Made by a program: the position numbers and the translations under genes. This document shows positions 1 to 5,507 of a stretch of 8,489 nucleotides of DNA, one piece after another. Source of the stretch: Bacillota bacterium (GTDB lineage: Bacteria > Bacillota > Clostridia > Peptostreptococcales > Anaerovoracaceae); contig JAQSXD010000150.1 of NCBI GenBank assembly GCA_029266295.1, positions 1 through 8,489 of the forward strand. Direction: 5' to 3'. Numbering within the stretch: position 1 is the stretch's first letter; each line of letters begins with the position of its first letter. Under the pieces are notes generated by a model that was given only the letters and a program-made list of their open reading frames with translations, was not told the origin of the DNA and made no database searches.

Positions 1-109
1 TTAAAACTGCTGCTGAAATCAATGAACGGTAGCAGATTAAATGAAAAAGTAACTGGCAAATGAAGACTGGCAGCTGGCAGTGGCAGCAAATTTTTTTATC
101 TTTGAGTCG

Positions 110-138
110 TTGACAATCGGAAGAGGGTATGGTATATT
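110..138 (+). promoter_or_regulatory. Sigma-A-type promoter of the DUF3793-flavodoxin operon
   Basis: A consensus -35 box TTGACA (110-115) is separated by exactly 17 bp from TATATT (133-138), which differs from the -10 consensus at one position. Transcription should begin near 145, leaving a leader of about 100 nt before the DUF3793 start codon. The first GTTAG/CTAAC inverted repeat begins at 149, so a protein bound there would cover the start site. The match to consensus is seen; activity is inferred. Confidence 0.8.
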
Positions 139-148
139 TCAATAAGGA

Positions 149-164
149 GTTAGACGCATCTAAC
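149..164. promoter_or_regulatory. Candidate metal-regulator operator 1 (GTTAGA-N4-TCTAAC)
   Basis: GTTAGACGCATCTAAC is a perfect inverted repeat with 6-bp arms and a 4-bp spacer, placed over the predicted transcription start. A second repeat with the same architecture lies 61 bp downstream. The TTAG...CTAA arms resemble operators of DtxR/IdeR-type iron repressors, and the downstream genes (DUF3793, flavodoxin) suit iron limitation. The symmetry is seen; the identity of the regulator is inferred. A Fur- or MntR-like protein remains possible. Confidence 0.6.
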
Positions 165-209
165 TAACTGCGAGAACCAGGGTTATGCCCGCTTTTTTTT
201 AAACCGAAG

Positions 210-225
210 GTTAGTTACAACTAAC
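210..225. promoter_or_regulatory. Candidate metal-regulator operator 2 (GTTAGT-N4-ACTAAC)
   Basis: GTTAGTTACAACTAAC is a second perfect 6-4-6 inverted repeat, ending five bases before the AAGGAGGAGG ribosome binding site at 231-240. In DNA it could be a roadblock operator. In RNA its left half GTTAGTTA (210-217) is fully complementary to TAACTAAC (161-168) just after operator 1, so the leader could fold back and bring the two sites together. Either use is inferred. Confidence 0.55.
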
Positions 226-243
226 GACGGAAGGAGGAGGAAA

Positions 244-795
244 ATGTTAGATCATATTCTTGTCGAACACTGTTCGCCCACCCTGGCGGGATTGAAAGCC
301 GCTAATCTATTTCGCTGCTTTATTTCTTCCTCTGAGGAATTAAACCAGCAGCTGGAGCTTCTGAACAGTATGCTAAATTGCAAAGGATTGTACGTTACGG
401 TATTGAGAGAAACAGGCAGCAGTGCATTGATTCTGGTATATAGGAAGCGCTTGCTGCAAGTACAGCTTGAGAAAGGCGGGGTTGCAGAGTTTCTTTCGGG
501 ATATGGCTATACCAATCAGTCGGTGGAATACTGCATCAGCCGCTTGAAAAGCCGTTTCTGTGATAAAGGAGATTTTCCTCATGAAATAGGGATCTTTGCA
601 GGCTATCCACTTGCAGATGTAGTAGGATTTATCAAAAACAGCGGTAAAAACAGCAAATTTACAGGTTGCTGGAAGGTTTATCACAACGAAGGAGAAGCGG
701 AAAGACTCTTTCGTAAATTTCAGAAATGTAAGGACATTTATGCGCAGTTATTCTCTATAGGAAGGTCAATCGTGCAGCTCACTGTAGCTGCCTGA
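244..795 (+). CDS. DUF3793 family protein
   Basis: This 183-residue cytoplasmic protein carries features I associate with DUF3793: an N-terminal HCSPTLAGLKAANLF segment (residues 9-23) and a C-terminal GYPLADVVGFI ... GCWKVYHNEGEAERLF block. No signal peptide or membrane segment is visible. Biochemical function is unknown. The family is found mainly in Clostridia and, from general knowledge, often sits beside flavodoxin or ferrous iron transport genes, which fits the flavodoxin gene that follows here after an 80-bp gap. The start is the ATG 3 nt after a strong AAGGAGGAGG (231-240). Expression is likely controlled by the promoter at 110-138 and the two GTTAG/CTAAC repeats. A role in iron or redox homeostasis is inferred only from context. 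Confidence 0.8.
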   Translation: MLDHILVEHCSPTLAGLKAANLFRCFISSSEELNQQLELLNSMLNCKGLYVTVLRETGSSALILVYRKRLLQVQLEKGGVAEFLSGYGYTNQSVEYCISRLKSRFCDKGDFPHEIGIFAGYPLADVVGFIKNSGKNSKFTGCWKVYHNEGEAERLFRKFQKCKDIYAQLFSIGRSIVQLTVAA

Positions 796-800
796 TATAA

Positions 801-844
801 GGAAGCACTGATTCATACCGTGCGCACATTTGATCAGTGTTTCC
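801..844 (+). other. Intergenic stem-loop between DUF3793 and flavodoxin genes
   Basis: GGAAGCACTGAT (801-812) pairs with ATCAGTGTTTCC (833-844) over 12 bp with one G-U wobble. The 20-nt loop itself contains the 8-bp palindrome GTGCGCAC (820-827). No T-run follows, so it does not look like a finished terminator. It may stabilise or process the mRNA so that flavodoxin is made at a different level from DUF3793, or be a leaky attenuator. Folding is read from the sequence; role is inferred. Confidence 0.55.
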
Positions 845-875
845 ATAAAGAATAAATTGAAATGAGGTGTTTTGT

Positions 876-1298
876 ATGAGTAAAGTAGCAGTCGTGTATT
901 GGAGTGGTACGGGCAATACCAAGATTATGGCCCAAGAGGTAGCAGCAGGAGCTGAAGCTGCAGGGGCTGAGGTTTCGGTCTATACTCCCACAGATTTTTC
1001 CGCAGATATGATGGATCAGTTTGATGCGGTGGCATTTGGCTGCCCTTCCATGGGAGCAGAGGTTCTTGAGGAAGCGGAATTTGATCCGATGTTTGAATCC
1101 TGTCAACCGAAGCTGAAGGGAAAGAAAATCGCACTGTTTGGATCCTACGGCTGGGGAGATGGTGAGTGGATGAGAAATTGGGAAAAAACCTGTACAGACG
1201 ATGGAGCGAATCTGGCGTATGATTGTGTAATGGCCAATGAAGAGCCGGATGAAGATGCAAAGGAATCCTGCAGGGAACTGGGGAAAGCGTTGGCTTAA
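876..1298 (+). CDS. Flavodoxin (short-chain, FMN-binding)
   Basis: This is a 140-residue electron-transfer flavoprotein, the usual size of a short-chain flavodoxin. The FMN phosphate loop SGTGNT is at residues 10-15 after a beta strand VAVVYW. The FMN-flanking loops are FGCPSMGAEVLEE (from about residue 54) and GSYGWGDGEWM (from residue 89), typical of clostridial flavodoxins. It would carry low-potential electrons in the cytoplasm in place of ferredoxin when iron is scarce. The ATG at 876 is preferred over the in-frame GTG at 867: AGGTG at 866-869 gives normal spacing to 876, and the protein then begins with the standard MSKVAVVYW. It follows DUF3793, probably in one operon, and is followed by a terminator. 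Confidence 0.95.
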   Translation: MSKVAVVYWSGTGNTKIMAQEVAAGAEAAGAEVSVYTPTDFSADMMDQFDAVAFGCPSMGAEVLEEAEFDPMFESCQPKLKGKKIALFGSYGWGDGEWMRNWEKTCTDDGANLAYDCVMANEEPDEDAKESCRELGKALA

Positions 1299-1365
1299 AT
1301 AAGAAAAAAACGGTAGAATTGTGCTTCTGGTAAGACAAATAATACAAAAATTAAAATTCCCATAA

Positions 1366-1393
1366 TAAAAAGAGTGCCTTTAGGCACTTTTTT
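1366..1393 (+). terminator. Rho-independent terminator after flavodoxin
   Basis: AGTGCC (1373-1378), loop TTTA, GGCACT (1383-1388) form a 6-bp GC-rich stem that A/T pairs can extend. Five further T residues (1389-1393) follow the stem, and an A-rich stretch precedes it. It lies 68-95 bp beyond the flavodoxin stop codon and should end the DUF3793-flavodoxin transcript. Confidence 0.85.
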
Positions 1394-1538
1394 CATGAAA
1401 TATGAAGGAAACCATAAAATATGACACACTGATGTCGAGTTTCTCTGTATACTATATTTCTAATAACAATTGTAGATAATAAAGTTTGGAATAAGGGAAT
1501 TCAACCGGATCTGATTCGGGAAAGAAAAAGGTGTAGAA

Positions 1539-2303
1539 ATGGAGATTATAGAAGTAAACAGGGGCAATATTGATACGGAACACATTTGCTGTGCCATTTC
1601 AGAAACAAAAGGCGATCGAACCGCCTCCTTAAAGAAAGATTGGCTTAAAAAGCGATTTGATGATGGCTTGGTCTTTCAGAAACTGAACGTGAGAGGAAAG
1701 GTCTTTGTGGAATACATTCCTGCGGAGAAGGCTTGGTGTCCCATCCATGCCAAGGGGTATCTTTTCATCAATTGCTTTTGGGTATCCGGGCAGTTTAAGG
1801 GTCAGGGCTGGGCGGACAGGCTGCTGGATCGGTGCCTTGAAGATGCGATAAAGATGGGTGCTAGAGGAATCGTAATTCTCTCATCCGCAAAGAAGATGCC
1901 GTTTCTTTCAGATCCCAAGTATCTGAAGTATAAAGGCTTTCAGGTCGCGGACAGGGCGGAGCCGTATTTCGAACTGCTTTACAAGAATCTTGATGAAAAC
2001 GACAGCAGCAAGCCTGCCTTTCGGGATTGTGCAAAAAATGGTAAGATCGATTGTACAGGATTGGTGCTTTATTTTACGAACCAATGTCCTCATGCGGAAA
2101 AGTATGCATGTCTGATCAAGGAATGTGCGACAGAAAGGGGATGGGAGCTGAATCTGATTAAAATTGAGTGTGCAGAGGATGCGCAGAATGCACCCACTCC
2201 TTTTACAACGTATAGCCTTTTTTATAACGGTAGCTTCATAACCAATGAAATCCTCTCGGATAAAAAATTTCATCAGCTACTGGATGGGCTGGAACGGAAA
2301 TAG
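1539..2303 (+). CDS. GNAT-family N-acetyltransferase with C-terminal YoaP domain
   Basis: The 254-residue product matches the length and two-part layout of Bacillus YoaP-type proteins. The N-terminal half (about 1-150) is a GNAT fold, with the acetyl-CoA pyrophosphate-binding signature Q85-F-K-G-Q-G-W91 at the start of a helix (ADRLLDRCLEDAIKMGA) and a following strand GIVILSS. The C-terminal part (about 175-254) is YoaP-like, with TNQCPHAEKYA around Cys183 and PTPFTTYSLFYNGSFITNEILS near the end; this resembles a thioredoxin-like module with a single Cys. The acetyl acceptor is unknown. The ATG at 1539 is preceded by AAGGTG at suitable spacing. No convincing promoter box pair was found in 1394-1538, although TATACT (1448-1453) could be a -10 box. 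It converges on yjdF and shares its terminator. Confidence 0.85.
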   Translation: MEIIEVNRGNIDTEHICCAISETKGDRTASLKKDWLKKRFDDGLVFQKLNVRGKVFVEYIPAEKAWCPIHAKGYLFINCFWVSGQFKGQGWADRLLDRCLEDAIKMGARGIVILSSAKKMPFLSDPKYLKYKGFQVADRAEPYFELLYKNLDENDSSKPAFRDCAKNGKIDCTGLVLYFTNQCPHAEKYACLIKECATERGWELNLIKIECAEDAQNAPTPFTTYSLFYNGSFITNEILSDKKFHQLLDGLERK

Positions 2304-2324
2304 ATCAAATAGATCAAATAGATC
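2298..2324 (+). repeat. Three tandem copies of AAATAGATC over the YoaP-type stop codon
   Basis: The 9-bp unit AAATAGATC occurs at 2298-2306, 2307-2315 and 2316-2324. The unit length is a multiple of three, so each copy puts a TAG in the reading frame of the upstream gene, giving three in-frame stops (2301, 2310, 2319). It probably arose by replication slippage; copy number may vary between strains. Confidence 0.85.
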
Positions 2325-2342
2325 AACATTCAATACAGAAAA

Positions 2343-2364
2343 CAAGGGCAGCTATCTGCCCTTG
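2343..2364. terminator. Shared bidirectional terminator between convergent genes
   Basis: CAAGGGCAG (2343-2351), loop CTAT, CTGCCCTTG (2356-2364) make a perfect 9-bp stem. T-rich sequence (TGCTTTTGTTTTT) follows on the plus strand, and the A-rich CAATACAGAAAA before it gives a T-rich tail for minus-strand transcripts. The yjdF stop codon (complement of 2352-2354) falls in the loop, and its last codons form one arm. The hairpin should therefore end both transcripts. Confidence 0.85.
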
Positions 2365-2771
2365 TGCTTTTGTTTTTGTTTCTCTCTTCGCAATTCAAAC
2401 TTACGGTCTTTTTCCTGTTCCTTTTTCATCCTTGCTTTCAACGTTCGTTCTGCTTTCTGATTTTCCTGCAGCGCTTTTAACGCCTGCTGTGCCTTTGTGC
2501 CGACTCCCGGTATGGTAAGCTGCCTAGCAATTTGACGCTGCAATCGTTTCGGGTTGATTCGGTGATCCTCAAAGTCTGACCCCGGTACAGGAGGACTGAA
2601 GGAAAGCTGATTCCAATTCCGGTTAATAAAAGCATAAATCTCATAATCCTTGGGCTCAGATCCGAAAAGGATCCTGCATGCTTGTATCATATTGTCTTCC
2701 GACCGTTCGTAGATTCCTACCCAAAAAGGGTCATCGAAATAAACTGTTAATTGTGCTCTGATTTTGGACAT
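2352..2771 (-). CDS. yjdF: YjdF family protein (DUF2992)
   Basis: The 139-residue product matches the YjdF/DUF2992 family in length and layout. Residues about 4-65 form the conserved domain (KIRAQLTVYFDDPFWVGIYE ... LFGSEPKDYEIYAFINRNW). A linker with a hydrophobic IPGVGTKAQQALK segment follows, then a highly charged helical tail ending in KFELRREKQKQKHKGR, a family hallmark. No signal peptide or membrane segment is seen. Molecular function is unknown; in several Firmicutes the gene is governed by the yjdF riboswitch, which senses azaaromatic compounds, so a role in tolerance to such compounds has been proposed. The ATG (complement of 2769-2771) lies 8 nt after GGAGG. Its own promoter and a structured leader lie upstream, and its stop sits in the shared terminator loop. 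Confidence 0.9.
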   Translation of the reverse strand: MSKIRAQLTVYFDDPFWVGIYERSEDNMIQACRILFGSEPKDYEIYAFINRNWNQLSFSPPVPGSDFEDHRINPKRLQRQIARQLTIPGVGTKAQQALKALQENQKAERTLKARMKKEQEKDRKFELRREKQKQKHKGR

Positions 2772-2777
2772 AGTTTT

Positions 2778-2905
2778 CCCCTCCTTTTATAGCGGCATGC
2801 GGCAGATCCTTTTATGTGAACTGCAGCATAATGCAAAGAAGGGACAACCAAAGGAGGCAGGTTACTGACAGCAGAATGCCGCGTCCGGACTACCAACCGG
2901 AGCTG
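2778..2905 (-). promoter_or_regulatory. Probable yjdF riboswitch leader
   Basis: The roughly 150-nt leader of yjdF is strongly structured on the minus strand. A hairpin pairs TCCGG (2901-2897) with CCGGA (2888-2884). GCGGCAT (2882-2876) can pair with ATGCCGC (2798-2792) or, in a shifted register, with TGCCGC (2804-2799). AACC (2863-2860) and GGUU (2849-2846) hold a 10-nt loop containing CCUCCUUU (2857-2850), which is perfectly complementary to AAAGGAGG (2787-2780) at the ribosome binding site. The position directly before a DUF2992 gene matches the yjdF RNA motif, reported to bind azaaromatics and control translation. I cannot run the covariance model, so family membership rests on context and fold, not a scored match. 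Confidence 0.7.
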
Positions 2906-2926
2906 TGTTTTTATCCTTGCCCGCTC

Positions 2927-2955
2927 ATTCTATGTTTTTTTCTGGAAAAGGTCAA
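2927..2955 (-). promoter_or_regulatory. Sigma-A-type promoter of yjdF
   Basis: On the minus strand TTGACC (2955-2950) and TAGAAT (2932-2927) are separated by exactly 17 bp; each differs from consensus at one position. Transcription should start near 2920, giving a leader of about 150 nt that includes the whole candidate riboswitch. This also supports reading the region as a minus-strand leader and not as a plus-strand gene. Confidence 0.75.
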
Positions 2956-3005
2956 GAGGCATTGCATCGACTGTGTTTTACATTTCTATTACAAAAAATA
3001 AAAAA

Positions 3006-3035
3006 TTCCAATTGAGCAGTGAAATATATTATAAT
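3006..3035 (+). promoter_or_regulatory. Candidate promoter of the amidase gene
   Basis: A perfect -10 box TATAAT (3030-3035) lies 18 bp after a weak -35 TTCCAA (3006-3011), in an AT-rich stretch. Transcription would start near 3042, about 50 nt before the preferred ATG at 3094. The in-frame upstream ATG at 3019 lies inside this promoter and so cannot be the start if it is used. Confidence 0.5.
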
Positions 3036-3093
3036 AAATAGGTCGAAAATTGACGGTTTGCAATTGTTATACGCACGAAAAGGGTGGGGGGCT

Positions 3094-4557
3094 ATGAGAC
3101 GAAAACTGAGATTAATGTTTTTGCCGCTGGTGGTAATCCTAATGATGGGAACAGCGGTTTATGGGGAAAATCCAAATATTTCGCAGAAGGATATCGATGA
3201 AGGAATTGCAATCTGCAAGGAATTTCCGGTAGCGCTTCAAATCGATGGGAAGTCGGTGAACTCAGACGTGCCTCCGGTCATCATCAAAGAGAGAACCTTA
3301 ATTCCGCTGCGGGCAGTTTTTGAAAGCATGGGAGCACGGGTCACCTGGAATGACCAAGAGCGGATTGCAGAGGTTTCTATGGGGTCTTCCTCAGTACAGC
3401 TGGATATTGATGGGGAAGCCGCCTTTGTGAACGGAAATCAAGCTGCAATGGATGTACCTGCGCTGATTATAAATGATCGAACCATGATTCCTCTTCGTTT
3501 TGTGGCAGAGTCTTTAAACTGCGGAATTGGCTGGGATGATTTGACGCGAACCGTCTCGATTCAGTCTCCTGTCACTCATGCATTAAACAATATCAACTCT
3601 GTTGAAATACAGGAAAAATCCGATTTTTATCGCGTGATCATCGAAGCAGACAAGGAAATTGAAGGCTATAATACCTTTGTGTATGATAATCCGCAGCGCT
3701 TTGGCGTTGATCTGAGCAATACGGTTCTAGGAGATGGTGACGGCCAACTCAAGGAAGATAACGATTTGCTTACAACCGTTCGCTATGCCCAATTCGCTCC
3801 CGAAACAGTGAGAGTTACCGTCGAACTCAATGAAAAAGTTGTAGGAATAGTGAGTTTTTCTGCCGATCGAACAAAAATCTATATCGACTTTGAAAAAAAT
3901 CAACAGCAGAATCATAGCGATTTGGGAGATGTTACGGTAGATGGACTGAAAGTTGTTGACTGGCGCGCGGCGAAAAAGCTAGTGTTTATCGATCCCGGTC
4001 ACGGGGGAGGGGATACGGGTTCTCAGGCGAAACAGAATGGTGTGGAAATTCTCAATGAGAAAGATGTTAATCTGGATATCGCACTTCGGCTGAACCGTAT
4101 GCTGAAAGCGGCGGGAGTAAGTACCTGCATGTTGCGGGAAACGGATACAACTGTCACATTGTATGATCGTCCGGCCATGGCCAATGGAGTCAATGCTGAT
4201 TTGTATGTTTCGGTGCATAACAACTCGACGGACAAAAATCCCAGTGCAAAAGGAACGGAAACATATTACTTTTCCAAAGCGGGGGAAAGTGATTATAATA
4301 TATACAGCAAAGAGCTGGCGGAGCTTGTTCAAAAATACATGGTCGAATCTCTGAGAACCGTTGACAGAAGGGTAAAGAGTGAACCAGCCTATGCAGTGCT
4401 GAATAAGACGCAGATGCCTGCGATCATCATTGAAGGCGCGTTCCTTTCCAATACAGAGGATTTGAAATTGATGCTGACCGATGAGTTCCGAGAAAACTAT
4501 GCGTTGGCTGCAGCAAGAGCGATTATTGAAATTCTAAACAAGAGTGTTGAATCGTAG
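3094..4557 (+). CDS. Secreted N-acetylmuramoyl-L-alanine amidase (CuAO-N, AMIN, Amidase_3)
   Basis: The 487-residue exported zinc enzyme should cleave the amide bond between N-acetylmuramic acid and the stem peptide of peptidoglycan. In order: a signal peptide (about 1-24, MRRK start, hydrophobic core, VYG cleavage site); a copper-amine-oxidase-N-like domain (about 47-156) with the two repeats RTLIPLRAVFESMGARVTW and RTMIPLRFVAESLN; an AMIN domain (about 167-270) for wall or envelope targeting; and Amidase_3 (about 295-482). Zinc ligands are His303 in DPGHGGGDTG, Glu322 in NEKDVN and His375 in SVHNNS; Glu447 in IIEGAFLSN is the catalytic acid/base. All are present. ATG 3094 is chosen because the signal peptide begins there and the upstream ATG (3019) overlaps the promoter; its ribosome binding site is an unusual G-rich AGGGTGGGGGG. 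Confidence 0.93.
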   Translation: MRRKLRLMFLPLVVILMMGTAVYGENPNISQKDIDEGIAICKEFPVALQIDGKSVNSDVPPVIIKERTLIPLRAVFESMGARVTWNDQERIAEVSMGSSSVQLDIDGEAAFVNGNQAAMDVPALIINDRTMIPLRFVAESLNCGIGWDDLTRTVSIQSPVTHALNNINSVEIQEKSDFYRVIIEADKEIEGYNTFVYDNPQRFGVDLSNTVLGDGDGQLKEDNDLLTTVRYAQFAPETVRVTVELNEKVVGIVSFSADRTKIYIDFEKNQQQNHSDLGDVTVDGLKVVDWRAAKKLVFIDPGHGGGDTGSQAKQNGVEILNEKDVNLDIALRLNRMLKAAGVSTCMLRETDTTVTLYDRPAMANGVNADLYVSVHNNSTDKNPSAKGTETYYFSKAGESDYNIYSKELAELVQKYMVESLRTVDRRVKSEPAYAVLNKTQMPAIIIEGAFLSNTEDLKLMLTDEFRENYALAAARAIIEILNKSVES

Positions 4558-4575
4558 AATATGAAGGATAAGAAA

Positions 4576-4625
4576 CGGCTTTCTATCAAGCAGCGTTCCC
4601 TAAAGTACGCTGTACTTGTCAGCCG
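4576..4625 (+). other. Nested stem-loop between amidase and MoxR genes
   Basis: Three helices nest on one axis: CGGCT (4576-4580) with AGCCG (4621-4625), CAAG (4587-4590) with CTTG (4615-4618), and CAGCG (4591-4595) with CGCTG (4608-4612), closing a 12-nt loop. An alternative small hairpin AAGTAC-GCT-GTACTT uses 4603-4617. There is no T-run after it, so it is at best a poor intrinsic terminator. It lies 33 nt before the MoxR gene and could act as an attenuator, a processing site or a regulatory leader. The role is unknown. Confidence 0.5.
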
Positions 4626-4657
4626 ATTATAGATATAAAAAATGAGGAGAATTAAGA

Positions 4658-5506
4658 ATGTCGAATAAAATGAATCAATTTCAAGGTAGTAATGATTATG
4701 TCGTAACCGATGAACTGATGCATGCGGTCAATGTGGCCATTGCGCTTCAAAAGCCGCTGCTGATTAAAGGAGAGCCGGGAACGGGCAAGACAATGCTTGC
4801 AGAATCCATTTCCCAGGCATTGGATAAAGATTTGATTATCTGGAATATCAAGTCTACAACGAAGGCCCAGGACGGTCTTTATGTATATGATACGGTACAG
4901 AGACTCTATGACAGTCAATTCGGAGAGGGCGATGTAGCAGAAATCAAAAAGTATATTAAACTGGGAAAACTGGGGGAAGCCTTCGCTGCAGACAAACAGG
5001 TAGTACTCCTGATCGATGAGATCGATAAAGCTGACCTGGAATTCCCCAACGATTTGCTTTGGGAGCTGGACAAGATGGAATTCTATATCAATGAGACAAA
5101 AGAAACCATCCGCACCAAGCACAGACCCATCGTTATCATAACCTCCAATGCAGAGAAAGAACTTCCCGATGCGTTTCTTCGCAGATGTATCTTCCACTAT
5201 ATTGAATTCCCAAATCAAGAAAAGATGGAGGAAATCGTAAGAGTGCATTTTGGCGATGTGGAGCAGAAGCTGCTTACGCAAGCTATGGAAACCTTCTACT
5301 GGATACGGGAAATGAAAGAGATTCAAAAGAAACCAAGTACATCTGAGCTTCTTGACTGGCTGCAGGCTTTGATGATCAGCGGCATTTCCATCGACCGGAT
5401 CAAAGCTGAAATTCCGTATGCCGGAGTTCTGCTGAAAAAGAATCAGGACATCGATACCATGTTTGAGATCAAGGAAAAGGGTTACTCCTTAAAGAGATGG
5501 TTGTAA
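4658..5506 (+). CDS. MoxR-type AAA+ ATPase (CoxD-like)
   Basis: The 282-residue cytoplasmic ATPase has an intact AAA+ core: Walker A GEPGTGKT at 38-45, Walker B VVLLIDEIDKAD with Asp120-Glu121, sensor 1 IITSNAEKEL with Asn164, and the arginine finger segment AFLRRC with Arg175/Arg176. A C-terminal helical lid with TSELLDWLQALMISGI is typical of MoxR proteins. MoxR ATPases form hexamers that work with a VWA-domain partner to remodel client proteins, in some systems to insert metal cofactors, such as CoxD/CoxE for Mo-Cu CO dehydrogenase. The partner is encoded 1 nt downstream. The ATG is 8 nt after GAGGAG (4644-4649). The client is not visible in this window. Confidence 0.92.
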   Translation: MSNKMNQFQGSNDYVVTDELMHAVNVAIALQKPLLIKGEPGTGKTMLAESISQALDKDLIIWNIKSTTKAQDGLYVYDTVQRLYDSQFGEGDVAEIKKYIKLGKLGEAFAADKQVVLLIDEIDKADLEFPNDLLWELDKMEFYINETKETIRTKHRPIVIITSNAEKELPDAFLRRCIFHYIEFPNQEKMEEIVRVHFGDVEQKLLTQAMETFYWIREMKEIQKKPSTSELLDWLQALMISGISIDRIKAEIPYAGVLLKKNQDIDTMFEIKEKGYSLKRWL

Positions 5507-5507
5507 T

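Noticed and set aside
1..63. Open frame from base 1 ending in TGA at 61-63, possible tail of an upstream gene.
   Set aside because: Only 20 codons with no recognisable motif; a short open frame at the window edge is expected by chance.
67..97. Repeats of CTGGCAG followed by seven T residues, possible terminator of an upstream gene.
   Set aside because: The best stem is GCTG/CAGC, only 4 bp. The repeats are direct, not inverted, so a strong hairpin does not form.
830..858. TTGATC-N17-TAAATT as a separate flavodoxin promoter.
   Set aside because: Transcription would start near 865, at the ribosome binding site itself, leaving no leader; the -35 also lies in the intergenic hairpin.
1421..1458. 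Promoter for the YoaP-type gene using TATACT (1448-1453) or TATATT (1453-1458).
   Set aside because: No acceptable -35 box at 16-18 bp spacing; ATGACA is 21 bp away. A promoter must be near but cannot be placed.
2816..3001. Plus-strand 61-codon open frame.
   Set aside because: It lies antisense to the yjdF leader and promoter; its Cys- and Pro-rich translation matches no family, and the AAGGAGG within it is the anti-SD of the riboswitch on the other strand.
3019..3093. Upstream ATG of the amidase gene, adding 25 residues.
   Set aside because: The extension overlaps the TATAAT box and would place a polar segment before an otherwise standard signal peptide.
4652..5326. Long minus-strand open frame opposite the MoxR gene.
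   Set aside because: The plus strand carries intact Walker A, Walker B, sensor 1 and arginine finger motifs; the antisense translation shows no domain and has no ribosome binding site.
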